Under the pieces are notes generated by a model. The model was not told the origin of the DNA. It searched no databases and saw nothing but the letters and a program-made list of their open reading frames with translations. A stretch of 21,958 nt of DNA, taken from positions 1-21,958 of the forward strand of contig CAZKNH010000065.1 of the NCBI GenBank assembly GCA_964553875.1. The letters are read 5' to 3'. The translations under genes and the position numbers were made by a program. The stretch is from ZC4RG20 sp964553875 (GTDB taxonomy: Bacteria > Pseudomonadota > Gammaproteobacteria > Steroidobacterales > Rariloculaceae). Shown piece by piece: positions 9,327 through 16,492 of the stretch; positions within the stretch are counted from its first letter, which is position 1; the number at the start of each line of letters is the position of its first letter.

Positions 9327-10544
9327 ATGGCCGATAACGACATTCTCTCCCAGGAAGAGATCGACGAGCTGCTGCACGGCGTCGCGAGCGGCGAGGTCGA
9401 TGTCGAGGACGAGTACCGGCTTCGCGACGGCGTGGCGCGAGTCGTCGATCTGACCGCGCACGAGCGCATCGTGCGCGGCCGCATGCCGACGCTCGAGATG
9501 ATCGGCAACCGTTTCTCCCGCCATCTGCGCGCGAGCCTGTTCGGGCTGATCCGTCGGGCCGTCGAGGTGTCGTTCCAGGGCGTGAAGCTCTGCAAGTTCT
9601 CGGAATACGTGCACACGCTGCACGTGCCGACGAGCCTCAACATGGTTCACATGCGGCCGCTTCGCGGCACCGCATTGTTCGTGATCGACGCGCGGCTCGT
9701 GTTCTCGATCGTCGACAACTACTTCGGCGGGGGCGGCCGGTTCCACCCGCGGGTCGAGGGACGCGATTTCACGCTGATGGAGAACCGCGTCATTCAGTTG
9801 ACGCTCGAGCGGATATTCGCCGACCTCAAGGAAGCCTGGTCGCCGGTGATGCAGGTCGAGTTCGAGTACCTGAGCTCGGACATCAATCCGCAGTTCGCGA
9901 ACATCGTGAGCCCGACGGAAATCGTCGTCGTCTCGGCGTTCAAGCTCGACCTCGACGGCTCGGGCGGTGAGATCCACGTGACGCTGCCGTACTCGATGAT
10001 CGAGCCGATCCGAGAGCTGCTCGACGCGGGCCTGCAGAGCGATCGGACCGGACGCGACGAGCGTTGGACCGCGTCGATTCGCGAGGAGATGGGCTTCGCG
10101 AAGGTCGAGGTGCACGCGACGCTCGTCGAGACGACGATGAGGCTCTCCGACCTTCTCCGCATCGAAGCAGGCGACGTCATCCCGATCGAGCTGCCTCCGT
10201 TCGTCACGCTGTGCGCCGAGGGCGTACCGCTCTTCCGCTGCCGCGTCGGCGTCTCGAACGGGATCAACGCCGTGCAGATCCTCGAGCCGGTGAAACGCGA
10301 GGCATGGCCCGAGCTCGACGCGGTCGCGGAGCTCGCGGCCGCGTCGGGCAACGACGCGACGGCCGCGCAATCGGCGGACGGCGAGAAGGCGGCGGGGAAA
10401 GGCGGCACGCCGGCGAAGGCGAATGCCGCGGAGGCCCGCCAACCCGCGCAGCGGGCGAACGGCTCCGCCGCGACGGCGCGGCCTGCGCCGCAGGTTTCCA
10501 CGAGTTCGGCCGCGGACAGAGGTGCCGCGCGCATGGGGAATTGA
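9327..10544 (+). CDS. fliM: Flagellar motor switch protein FliM with extended C-terminal tail
   Basis: C-ring protein that binds CheY-phosphate and sets rotation direction. N-terminal CheY-binding peptide ILSQEEIDELLHG (residues 6-18), then the CheC-like middle domain that contacts FliG (SLFGLIRRAVEVSF, FVIDARLVFSIVDNYFGGGG), and the C-terminal SpoA domain that pairs with FliN (IPIELPPFVTLCAEGVPLFRCRVGVSNG). The conserved protein ends near residue 330 (EPVKREAWPEL). A further 75 residues (331-405) are Ala/Gly/Ser/Thr-rich with scattered Lys and Arg, giving 405 residues against the usual 320-340. There is no frameshift: fliN follows with its own start and ribosome site. The tail looks disordered and its role is unknown. 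Confidence 0.96.
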   Translation: MADNDILSQEEIDELLHGVASGEVDVEDEYRLRDGVARVVDLTAHERIVRGRMPTLEMIGNRFSRHLRASLFGLIRRAVEVSFQGVKLCKFSEYVHTLHVPTSLNMVHMRPLRGTALFVIDARLVFSIVDNYFGGGGRFHPRVEGRDFTLMENRVIQLTLERIFADLKEAWSPVMQVEFEYLSSDINPQFANIVSPTEIVVVSAFKLDLDGSGGEIHVTLPYSMIEPIRELLDAGLQSDRTGRDERWTASIREEMGFAKVEVHATLVETTMRLSDLLRIEAGDVIPIELPPFVTLCAEGVPLFRCRVGVSNGINAVQILEPVKREAWPELDAVAELAAASGNDATAAQSADGEKAAGKGGTPAKANAAEARQPAQRANGSAATARPAPQVSTSSAADRGAARMGN

Positions 10545-10548
10545 TCCG

Positions 10549-10911
10549 ATGAGCGAGCAGAAACTCAAAGAGAGCGCGCAAGCGCAGGCAGCGGCGATGG
10601 AGCTGCCGACGTTCGAGTCCGCGGGCGCGGACGCGTCGAGCCCAGGTCATAGCCGCAACCTGGACGTGATCCTCGATATACCGGTCACGATCTCGATGGA
10701 GATCGGCAGGACGAAGCTGCCGATTCGGAACCTCCTGCAGCTGAATCAGGGCTCCGTCGTCGAGCTCGAGCGGCTCGCCGGCGAGCCGTTGGACGTGCTC
10801 GTGAACGGCACGTTGATCGCGCACGGCGAGGTCGTCGTCATCAACGAGCGCTACGGTATCCGGTTCACGGACGTCGTGAGCCCGGCAGAGCGCGTGCAGA
10901 AGCTGAAGTGA
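10549..10911 (+). CDS. fliN: Flagellar motor switch protein FliN
   Basis: Bottom of the C-ring; docks FliH-FliI and pairs with FliM. 120 residues from ATG 10549. Variable N-terminus (1-37), then a SpoA domain (about 38-118) with the typical pattern VILDIPVTISMEIGRTKLPI, LLQLNQGSVVELERLAGEPLDVLVNG and the end YGIRFTDVVSPAERVQKL. The frame is open upstream into the fliM tail, but family length and GGGGAA (10534-10539) before the ATG support this start. Four bases after fliM; it overlaps the fliO start as GTGA. Confidence 0.97.
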   Translation: MSEQKLKESAQAQAAAMELPTFESAGADASSPGHSRNLDVILDIPVTISMEIGRTKLPIRNLLQLNQGSVVELERLAGEPLDVLVNGTLIAHGEVVVINERYGIRFTDVVSPAERVQKLK

Positions 10912-11354
10912 GCTCGTCGACGATGCGCACACGCGTCGGAAAGGGCATCGGCCGGGCCGTAGCGGCGGGGATCGCGGGCGTCGCGCTCACCGCGTGGTCG
11001 GCCGCCGCGCTCGGCGCCGAGGCCACGTCCGCCGCCGCGTCGCTCGCGAAGCTCGTCGCCGGCCTCCTCGGCGTTATCGCCGCCGTGCTGATCTTCTCGC
11101 GCGTGCTCTCGCGGATGAACGTCGTCACGAGCGGTCACGACCGGTTCAAGGTGCTCGCATCGCTCCCGGTCGGTGCGCGGGAGCGGATCGTGCTGATGCA
11201 GGCCGGTGATCGGCAGATCGTCGTCGGTGTCGCGCCGGGACGGGTCAACACGCTCCATGTGCTCGACGAGCCGCTCGACGTCGGGATGCGCCGGACCGGA
11301 ACCGACGCGCCGTCGTCTTGGCTCGAGCGCATGCTCGCCGGGAGGGCACGATGA
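10908..11354 (+). CDS. fliO: Flagellar protein FliO
   Basis: Small inner-membrane factor that helps assemble the FliP ring of the export gate. 148 residues if GTG 10908 is used (GTGA overlap with fliN); ATG 10923 is the alternative, five residues shorter. Two hydrophobic stretches: a signal-like one at about 18-36 (AVAAGIAGVALTAWSAAALGA) and a transmembrane helix at about 45-66 (SLAKLVAGLLGVIAAVLIF). The cytoplasmic part has the FliO pattern RFKVLASLPVGARERIVLMQ and QIVVGVAPGRVNTLHVL. It overlaps fliP by ATGA. Confidence 0.92.
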   Translation: MSSSTMRTRVGKGIGRAVAAGIAGVALTAWSAAALGAEATSAAASLAKLVAGLLGVIAAVLIFSRVLSRMNVVTSGHDRFKVLASLPVGARERIVLMQAGDRQIVVGVAPGRVNTLHVLDEPLDVGMRRTGTDAPSSWLERMLAGRAR

Positions 11355-12109
11355 GGGGAGGGCGCCTCAGCATCGCCGCGGCTGCGACCGGTCTCCTCGT
11401 TCCGGTCTCGAGCGCGCTCGCCCAGTCCCAGGGCGTCGAAATTCTGACGGTGCAGGCCGCGGGGGACGGGGCCGAAACCTGGTCCGTGAGCCTGCAGGTG
11501 CTCGTGTTCATGACGGCGCTGAGCCTCTTGCCGGCGCTCCTGATCACGATGACGTCGTTCACGCGGATCCTGATCGTTCTCGCGATCCTGCGCCAGGGCT
11601 TGGGCACGCAGCAGACGCCGTCGAATCAGCTCCTCGTCGGGATCGCGCTCTTTTTGAGCTGCTTCGTGATGGCGCCGGTCGGCGAGCGGATCTATGCGGA
11701 CGCGGTGGAGCCTTATCTCGAATCGAGGATCGATGCGCCCGCGGCGCTCGGGGCCGCTGCGGAACCGCTCCGCGAGTTCATGCTCGCGCATACGCGCGAA
11801 GCCGATCTCGCGCTCTTCGCGTCGCTCGCCGGCCGCGAGCCGCTCGACGGCAGCGGCGAAGCCGTGCCGTTCTCGCTGCTCCTGCCGGCGTTCGTCACGA
11901 GCGAGCTCAAGACCGCGTTCCAGATCGGCTTCATGCTGCTGATCCCGTTCCTCGTGATCGATCTCGTCGTCGCGAGCGTGCTGATGTCGATGGGCATGGT
12001 CATGCTGTCGCCGCTGATCATCTCGTTGCCGTTCAAGATCATGCTGTTCGTCCTCGTCGACGGCTGGTCGCTCGTGATGACGACGTTGGCCGGCAGCTTC
12101 TATGTCTGA
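11351..12109 (+). CDS. fliP: Flagellar export gate protein FliP
   Basis: Core pore subunit of the flagellar type III export gate (FliP5-FliQ4-FliR1). 252 residues from ATG 11351. N-terminal signal peptide (about 1-25, ending VSSALAQ), usual for FliP. Conserved block SFTRILIVLAILRQGLGTQQTPSNQLLVG, a periplasmic loop, then SELKTAFQIGFMLLIPFLVIDLVVASVLMSMGMVMLSP, which includes the methionine-rich gasket region, and the terminal LVDGWSLVM. Ribosome site GGGAGGG (11340-11346) lies within fliO. It overlaps fliO by four bases. Confidence 0.97.
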   Translation: MRGGRLSIAAAATGLLVPVSSALAQSQGVEILTVQAAGDGAETWSVSLQVLVFMTALSLLPALLITMTSFTRILIVLAILRQGLGTQQTPSNQLLVGIALFLSCFVMAPVGERIYADAVEPYLESRIDAPAALGAAAEPLREFMLAHTREADLALFASLAGREPLDGSGEAVPFSLLLPAFVTSELKTAFQIGFMLLIPFLVIDLVVASVLMSMGMVMLSPLIISLPFKIMLFVLVDGWSLVMTTLAGSFYV

Positions 12110-12121
12110 CGGGAGGCGCGC

Positions 12122-12391
12122 ATGACTCCGGAAATGGTGCTCGAGATCGGCACGCAGGCGATGTGGATCGCGGTGCTGCTTGCGGCGCCGGTGCTGCTCT
12201 CGGCGCTCGCAATCGGCGTGCTGATCGGCATGGTGCAGGCGGCGACGCAGATCCAGGAGATGACGCTGTCGTTCATCCCGAAGCTGCTCGGCGTCGCCGC
12301 GGTTCTCGCGCTCGCGGGCTCGTGGATGCTGACGCTCGCCGTCGACTGGATCCGCGAGCTGTTTCTCGATATCCCGCTGATGCTCGGCTGA
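12122..12391 (+). CDS. fliQ: Flagellar export gate protein FliQ
   Basis: Small two-helix membrane subunit of the export gate. 89 residues, exactly the family size. Helix 1 is about 16-38 (MWIAVLLAAPVLLSALAIGVLIG), followed by the conserved loop MVQAATQIQEMTLSFIPK (about 39-56), and helix 2 about 58-77 (LGVAAVLALAGSWMLTLAVD). The ribosome site GGGAGG (12111-12116) is well placed. It sits 12 bases after fliP and 2 bases before fliR. Confidence 0.97.
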   Translation: MTPEMVLEIGTQAMWIAVLLAAPVLLSALAIGVLIGMVQAATQIQEMTLSFIPKLLGVAAVLALAGSWMLTLAVDWIRELFLDIPLMLG

Positions 12392-12393
12392 CG

Positions 12394-13179
12394 ATGGCGC
12401 TCCTCACGATCGAGCACGCAGAGCTCATGCGGTGGATCACGGCGGTCATGTGGCCGTTCGTGCGTATCGGCGCGCTGCTCCTCGCCGCGCCGCTCTTCGG
12501 CGCGCGGACGGTGCCGGTTCGCGTTCGCGTCGCGCTCGCGCTCGTGCTCGCGCTCGTCGTCGCGCCCGTGCTACCGCCGCCCGTGCCGGTCGATCCGCTG
12601 TCGCTCGCTGGCGCGCTCGTCGCCGTGCGCGAGGCGTTGATCGGCGCCGTGCTGGGCTTCTTGCTGCAGATGGTCTTCGGCGCGATGGCGATGGGCGGCG
12701 AGATCGTTGCGTTGTCGATGGGGCTTGCCTTCGCGAGCGTCGTCGATCCCGAGCGGGGCGCGAGCGTTCCGCTCGTCGGCCAGTATTTCGTGATCTTCTC
12801 GACGCTCGTCTTCCTCGCGTTCGACGGCCATCTCGCGCTCGTCACGCTGCTCGTCGAGAGCTTCGTGCTGATGCCGCCTGAGACGGAGCCGTTCGGCGCG
12901 GCCGGTTTCTGGGAGGTCGCGGCCTGGGGCAGCGAGATGTTCGAAGCGGCGGTGCTCGTCGCGCTGCCCGCGGCGGCGTCGCTGCTCGTCGCGAGCGTGT
13001 CTATGGGCATGATCGCGCGGAGTGCGCCGCAGCTGAACGTCTTCGCCGTCGGCTTCCCGCTCACGTTGACGCTCGGCCTCGTCGTGCTCGCGCTGACGTT
13101 GCCGGGACTCGCGTCGCAGCTCGAGGCGGTGCTCGAGAGCGTCTTCGTGGCGATGCGTAACGTGCTCGGAGCGGCGTGA
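12394..13179 (+). CDS. fliR: Flagellar export gate protein FliR
   Basis: Membrane subunit that closes the FliPQR spiral and contacts FlhB. 261 residues from ATG 12394, normal length. About six hydrophobic segments; recognisable blocks are WPFVRIGALLLAAPLFG, ALIGAVLGFLLQMVFGAMAMGGEI, YFVIFSTLVFLAFDGHLALV and SAPQLNVFAVGFPLTLTLGLVVL. The frame is open far upstream, out of phase through fliP and fliQ, but that part is a shadow; the FliR N-terminus begins at this ATG. The stop overlaps the flhB ATG by one base. Confidence 0.96.
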   Translation: MALLTIEHAELMRWITAVMWPFVRIGALLLAAPLFGARTVPVRVRVALALVLALVVAPVLPPPVPVDPLSLAGALVAVREALIGAVLGFLLQMVFGAMAMGGEIVALSMGLAFASVVDPERGASVPLVGQYFVIFSTLVFLAFDGHLALVTLLVESFVLMPPETEPFGAAGFWEVAAWGSEMFEAAVLVALPAAASLLVASVSMGMIARSAPQLNVFAVGFPLTLTLGLVVLALTLPGLASQLEAVLESVFVAMRNVLGAA

Positions 13180-14330
13180 TGAGCGAGCACGACAACGCGC
13201 AAGAGCGCACCGAATCCGCAACCCCCAGGCGCCGGGAGCAAGCGCGGCGCAAGGGGCAGGTGCCGCGCTCGCGGGAGCTCAACACGATGACCGTGATGCT
13301 CGCGGGCGCGGGCACGATGGCCGTGCTCGGGCCGTGGATGTTCTCGCGGCTCGAGTCGATGCTGATCGCGGGTCTTGCCGTGCCGACGTATCAGCGGTTC
13401 GGTATCGACGACGCCCTCGCCGCGCTCGGTACGCCGGCGCTTGATGCGTTCGTGACGTTCGCGCCGCTCTTCGTCCTGCTCCTCGTTGCGGCGTTCGCGG
13501 GGCCCGCGCTGCTCGGCGGGCTCGTCGTAAGCTTCGAGGCGCTCACGCCGAAGCTCGATCGGCTGAACCCGATTCAGGGCTTGAAGCGCATCTTCTCGAT
13601 CCAGGCGCTCGTCGAGCTCGGCAAGACGCTCCTCAAGTTCGCCGTGCTCGCCGGGCTTTCGGTCGTGCTCCTGGCCGCGCTCGCGGACGAGCTGTTGCGC
13701 CTCGGTCTGATGTCGCCGCTCGACGGGCTCGCTGCGGCCGCGGGTCACGTGAAGCTCGCGTTCGTCGTGCTCGCCGCGGGGCTCGTTGTCATTGCGGCCG
13801 TCGACGTGCCGTTCCAGATCTGGAATTACCTGCGCCGGCTCAAGATGACGCGGCAGGAGGTCAAGGACGAGCTCAAGGAGACCGAGGGCAACCCCGAGGT
13901 GCGCGCCAAGATCCGCCGCCTGCAGCAGCAGGCGGCGCAGCGCCGGATGATGCAGGAGGTGCCGCTCGCGGACGTCGTGCTGACGAACCCGACTCACTAT
14001 GCGGTGGCGCTCCGCTACACCGATCGGCCGGAGCGTGCGCCGCGGGTCATCGCGAAGGGCCGCGATCTCGTCGCCGCGCGCATTCGCGAGATCGCGGATT
14101 CCCATCGCGTGCCGGTCTGCGAGGCACCGCTCCTGACGCGCGCGATCTACTTCAACACCGAGCTCGGCGCGGAGATTCCGGTCGCGCTCTATCTCGCGGT
14201 CGCTCGCGTGCTCGCATACGTGTTCGAGCTCAAGGCGGCGCGCGCGCACGGTCGGGCCGCACCGCAGTTCCCGGCCGACCTGCCGATCCCCGAAGGCGTT
14301 AGAACCGAGCCTCGAGGAGCCTCGCGATGA
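13179..14330 (+). CDS. flhB: Flagellar export switch protein FlhB
   Basis: Inner-membrane protein whose cytoplasmic domain cleaves itself to switch export from hook to filament. 383 residues from ATG 13179 (GTG 13176 is open but unnecessary). N-terminal basic segment (ERTESATPRRREQARRKGQVPRSREL) is the family signature; about four transmembrane helices fall within 37-212. The linker (RRLKMTRQEVKDELKETEGNPEV) leads to the cleavage motif NPTH at residues 270-273, followed by YAVALRY. The last 20 or so residues are a Pro-rich tail. It overlaps fliR by one base and flhA by four. Confidence 0.97.
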   Translation: MSEHDNAQERTESATPRRREQARRKGQVPRSRELNTMTVMLAGAGTMAVLGPWMFSRLESMLIAGLAVPTYQRFGIDDALAALGTPALDAFVTFAPLFVLLLVAAFAGPALLGGLVVSFEALTPKLDRLNPIQGLKRIFSIQALVELGKTLLKFAVLAGLSVVLLAALADELLRLGLMSPLDGLAAAAGHVKLAFVVLAAGLVVIAAVDVPFQIWNYLRRLKMTRQEVKDELKETEGNPEVRAKIRRLQQQAAQRRMMQEVPLADVVLTNPTHYAVALRYTDRPERAPRVIAKGRDLVAARIREIADSHRVPVCEAPLLTRAIYFNTELGAEIPVALYLAVARVLAYVFELKAARAHGRAAPQFPADLPIPEGVRTEPRGASR

Positions 14331-16489
14331 GCGTCGCGACGCAATCGATCGGCCGCTTGCAGCTCGTCGGTCTCGGCACGCCGGCGCTGCTCCTCGCGTT
14401 GCTCGCGATGGTCGTGATCCCGCTGCCGGCGTGGACGCTCGATCTGCTCTTCACTTTCAACATCGCGCTCTCGCTGATCGTGATGCTGATGGTCGTCTAC
14501 ACGAGCCGGCCGCTCGACTTCAGCGTGTTCCCGACGGTGCTGCTCGTGACGACGCTGCTCCGGCTCGCGCTGAACGTTGCGTCGACGCGCGTGGTGCTCC
14601 TGAACGGTCACCAGGGCACCGACGCCGCGGGGCGCGTCATCGAATCGTTCGGCGAGTTCGTCATCGGCGGCAACTATGCGGTCGGCCTCGTCGTGTTCAC
14701 GATCCTCGTGATCATCAACTTCGTCGTCGTCACGAAGGGCGCGGGACGTGTCTCGGAGGTCAGCGCCCGCTTCACGCTCGACTCGATCCCCGGCAAGCAG
14801 ATGGCGATCGACGCCGACCTGAACGCGGGGATCATCACGCCGGACGAGGCGAAGCGCCGGCGCGAGGAAGTCGCCCGCGAAGCGGACTTCTACGGCTCGA
14901 TGGACGGCGCGAGCAAGTTCGTCCGCGGCGATGCCGTCGCAGGCATCCTGATCCTGCTGATCAACCTCGTCGGCGGCATCGTGATCGGCACGATGACGCA
15001 CGGCATGACGCTCGCCGATGCCGCCGGCAACTATGCGCTCCTGACCATCGGCGACGGCCTCGTGGCGCAAATTCCGGCGTTGATCCTGTCGACCGCGACC
15101 GCGGTCATCGTCACGCGCGTGTCGTCGCGCGAGGACATGGGCGAGCAGGTGCGCCGCCAGGTGCTCGGCAGCCCGCGCGCGCTCGCGACGGTCGCCGCCA
15201 TCGTCGGCGCGCTCGGCCTCGTGCCCGGCATGCCGGCGCTCGTGTTCATCGTGCTTGCCGGATCATTCGGCGGGCTCGCGTACGTGCTGAAACGGCATTC
15301 ACGGACAGCGGATGCCGGGCTCGATGCGCCGGCTGCGGAGCAGGCGTCGAGCGCGTCGTCGGGCGCCGAGCGCGAGCTTTCCTGGGACGACGTCCCGCCG
15401 GTCGACCTGATCGGCCTCGAGCTCGGCTACAAGCTGATCCCGCTCGTCGACCAGAAGCAGGGCGCGACGCTGCTCGGGCGGATCAAGGGCGTGCGACGGA
15501 AGCTCTCGCAGGAGCTCGGTTTCCTGATCCATCCGGTGCACATCCGCGACAATCTCGAGCTCGCGCCGACGGTGTATCGGTTCAGCCTGCACGGCGTGCC
15601 CGTCGGTGAGGGGGAGGTGCAGCCCGACCTCGAGCTCGCGATCAATCCGGGGCGCGTCTACGGCACGGTGCAGGGACAGCCGACCCGCGAGCCGGCGTTC
15701 GGCATGGAGGCCGTCTGGATCGACCCGTCGAAGCGCGACGAGGCGCAGGCGCTCGGCTACACGGTCGTCGACGCGTCGACCGTGATCGCGACGCATCTGT
15801 CCCGCGTGCTGAAGACCCATGCGCACGAGCTGCTCGGCCACGACGAGGTGCAGCAGCTCCTCGACCTGCTCGGCCGGTCGCACCCGAAGCTCGTCGAGAG
15901 CCTCGTGCCGAAGAGCCTCGAGCTCAACGTCGTGCTCAAGGTGCTGCAGAACCTGCTTCAGGAAGAGGTCGCCGTGCGCGACATGCGCACGATCGCCGAG
16001 ACGCTCGTGCACCACGCCGCGCGGACGCAGGACCCGGATGCGCTCACCGCCGCGACGCGGGTCGCGCTCGGGCGCGCGATCGTGCAGAGCATCGCCGGCA
16101 CGCGCGCGGAGATTCCGCTGCTCGCGCTCGATCCGGCGCTCGAGCAGCTGCTCGTGAAGTCGCTCGCGGCGCACGGCCAGACGCTCGAGCCGGGGCTTGC
16201 CGAGCGGCTCGGGCAGTCGGTGCGCGAGGCGGTCGCAAGGCTCGAGGCGAACGGCGATCCGGCGATCCTCGTCGTCGCGCCGGAGCTCAGGCCTTGGCTC
16301 GCGCGCTGGCTCAGGCCGAGCATCGATGCGCTGCACGTCCTTGCCTACACCGAGATTCCGGATAACCGCGCGGTGCGCATCGTCGCGACGATCGGCCGCG
16401 ACGACGCGGCGCCCGGCGGGCTTCCGGCGCCACGGACGACCCGAGAGGCGCCGGAACCGAACGGCACAACGCTCATGCGAGAGGGATAG
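14327..16489 (+). CDS. flhA: Flagellar export gate protein FlhA
   Basis: Largest export-gate subunit; a nonameric membrane channel using proton motive force, with a cytoplasmic ring that docks chaperone-substrate complexes. 720 residues, slightly longer than the usual 690-705. The N-terminal half has about eight transmembrane helices (from 18 to 325). The family signature RVSEVSARFTLDSIPGKQMA with IDADLNAG is at 141-168. The cytoplasmic domain starts near 350 (SWDDVPPVDLIGLELGYKL). A 25-residue tail rich in Pro, Arg and Thr ends the protein. It overlaps flhB by ATGA; flhF starts 3 bases after its stop. Confidence 0.97.
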   Translation: MSVATQSIGRLQLVGLGTPALLLALLAMVVIPLPAWTLDLLFTFNIALSLIVMLMVVYTSRPLDFSVFPTVLLVTTLLRLALNVASTRVVLLNGHQGTDAAGRVIESFGEFVIGGNYAVGLVVFTILVIINFVVVTKGAGRVSEVSARFTLDSIPGKQMAIDADLNAGIITPDEAKRRREEVAREADFYGSMDGASKFVRGDAVAGILILLINLVGGIVIGTMTHGMTLADAAGNYALLTIGDGLVAQIPALILSTATAVIVTRVSSREDMGEQVRRQVLGSPRALATVAAIVGALGLVPGMPALVFIVLAGSFGGLAYVLKRHSRTADAGLDAPAAEQASSASSGAERELSWDDVPPVDLIGLELGYKLIPLVDQKQGATLLGRIKGVRRKLSQELGFLIHPVHIRDNLELAPTVYRFSLHGVPVGEGEVQPDLELAINPGRVYGTVQGQPTREPAFGMEAVWIDPSKRDEAQALGYTVVDASTVIATHLSRVLKTHAHELLGHDEVQQLLDLLGRSHPKLVESLVPKSLELNVVLKVLQNLLQEEVAVRDMRTIAETLVHHAARTQDPDALTAATRVALGRAIVQSIAGTRAEIPLLALDPALEQLLVKSLAAHGQTLEPGLAERLGQSVREAVARLEANGDPAILVVAPELRPWLARWLRPSIDALHVLAYTEIPDNRAVRIVATIGRDDAAPGGLPAPRTTREAPEPNGTTLMREG

Positions 16490-16492
16490 AGC

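Noticed and set aside
9330..9337. GCCGATAA at the start of fliM, matching a FliA -10 element
   Set aside because: No -35 at the right distance; the bases encode the Ala-Asp-Asn after the fliM start Met.
10423..10548. 42-residue N-terminal extension of FliN into the fliM tail
   Set aside because: The extension is Arg/Pro-rich shadow sequence; ATG 10549 has a ribosome site and gives the normal FliN length.
8793..10568. 591-codon minus-strand frame opposite fliL and fliM (similar frames at 5291-6943, 12273-14249, 15299-16855 and 17964-19619)
   Set aside because: Same composition artefact; no family motif, no plausible ribosome site or promoter seen on that strand.
11206..12393. Long + frame running out of phase through fliO, fliP and fliQ into fliR, as if fliR had a 400-residue N-terminal extension
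   Set aside because: The upstream part is Arg-rich shadow sequence; the real FliR N-terminus starts at ATG 12394 with the expected family length.
15416..15925. Repeated 9-mer CTCGAGCTC (15416, 15554, 15629, 15917 and elsewhere)
   Set aside because: All four listed copies are in the flhA frame and encode Leu-Glu-Leu; this is codon preference in a GC-rich genome, not a repeat element.
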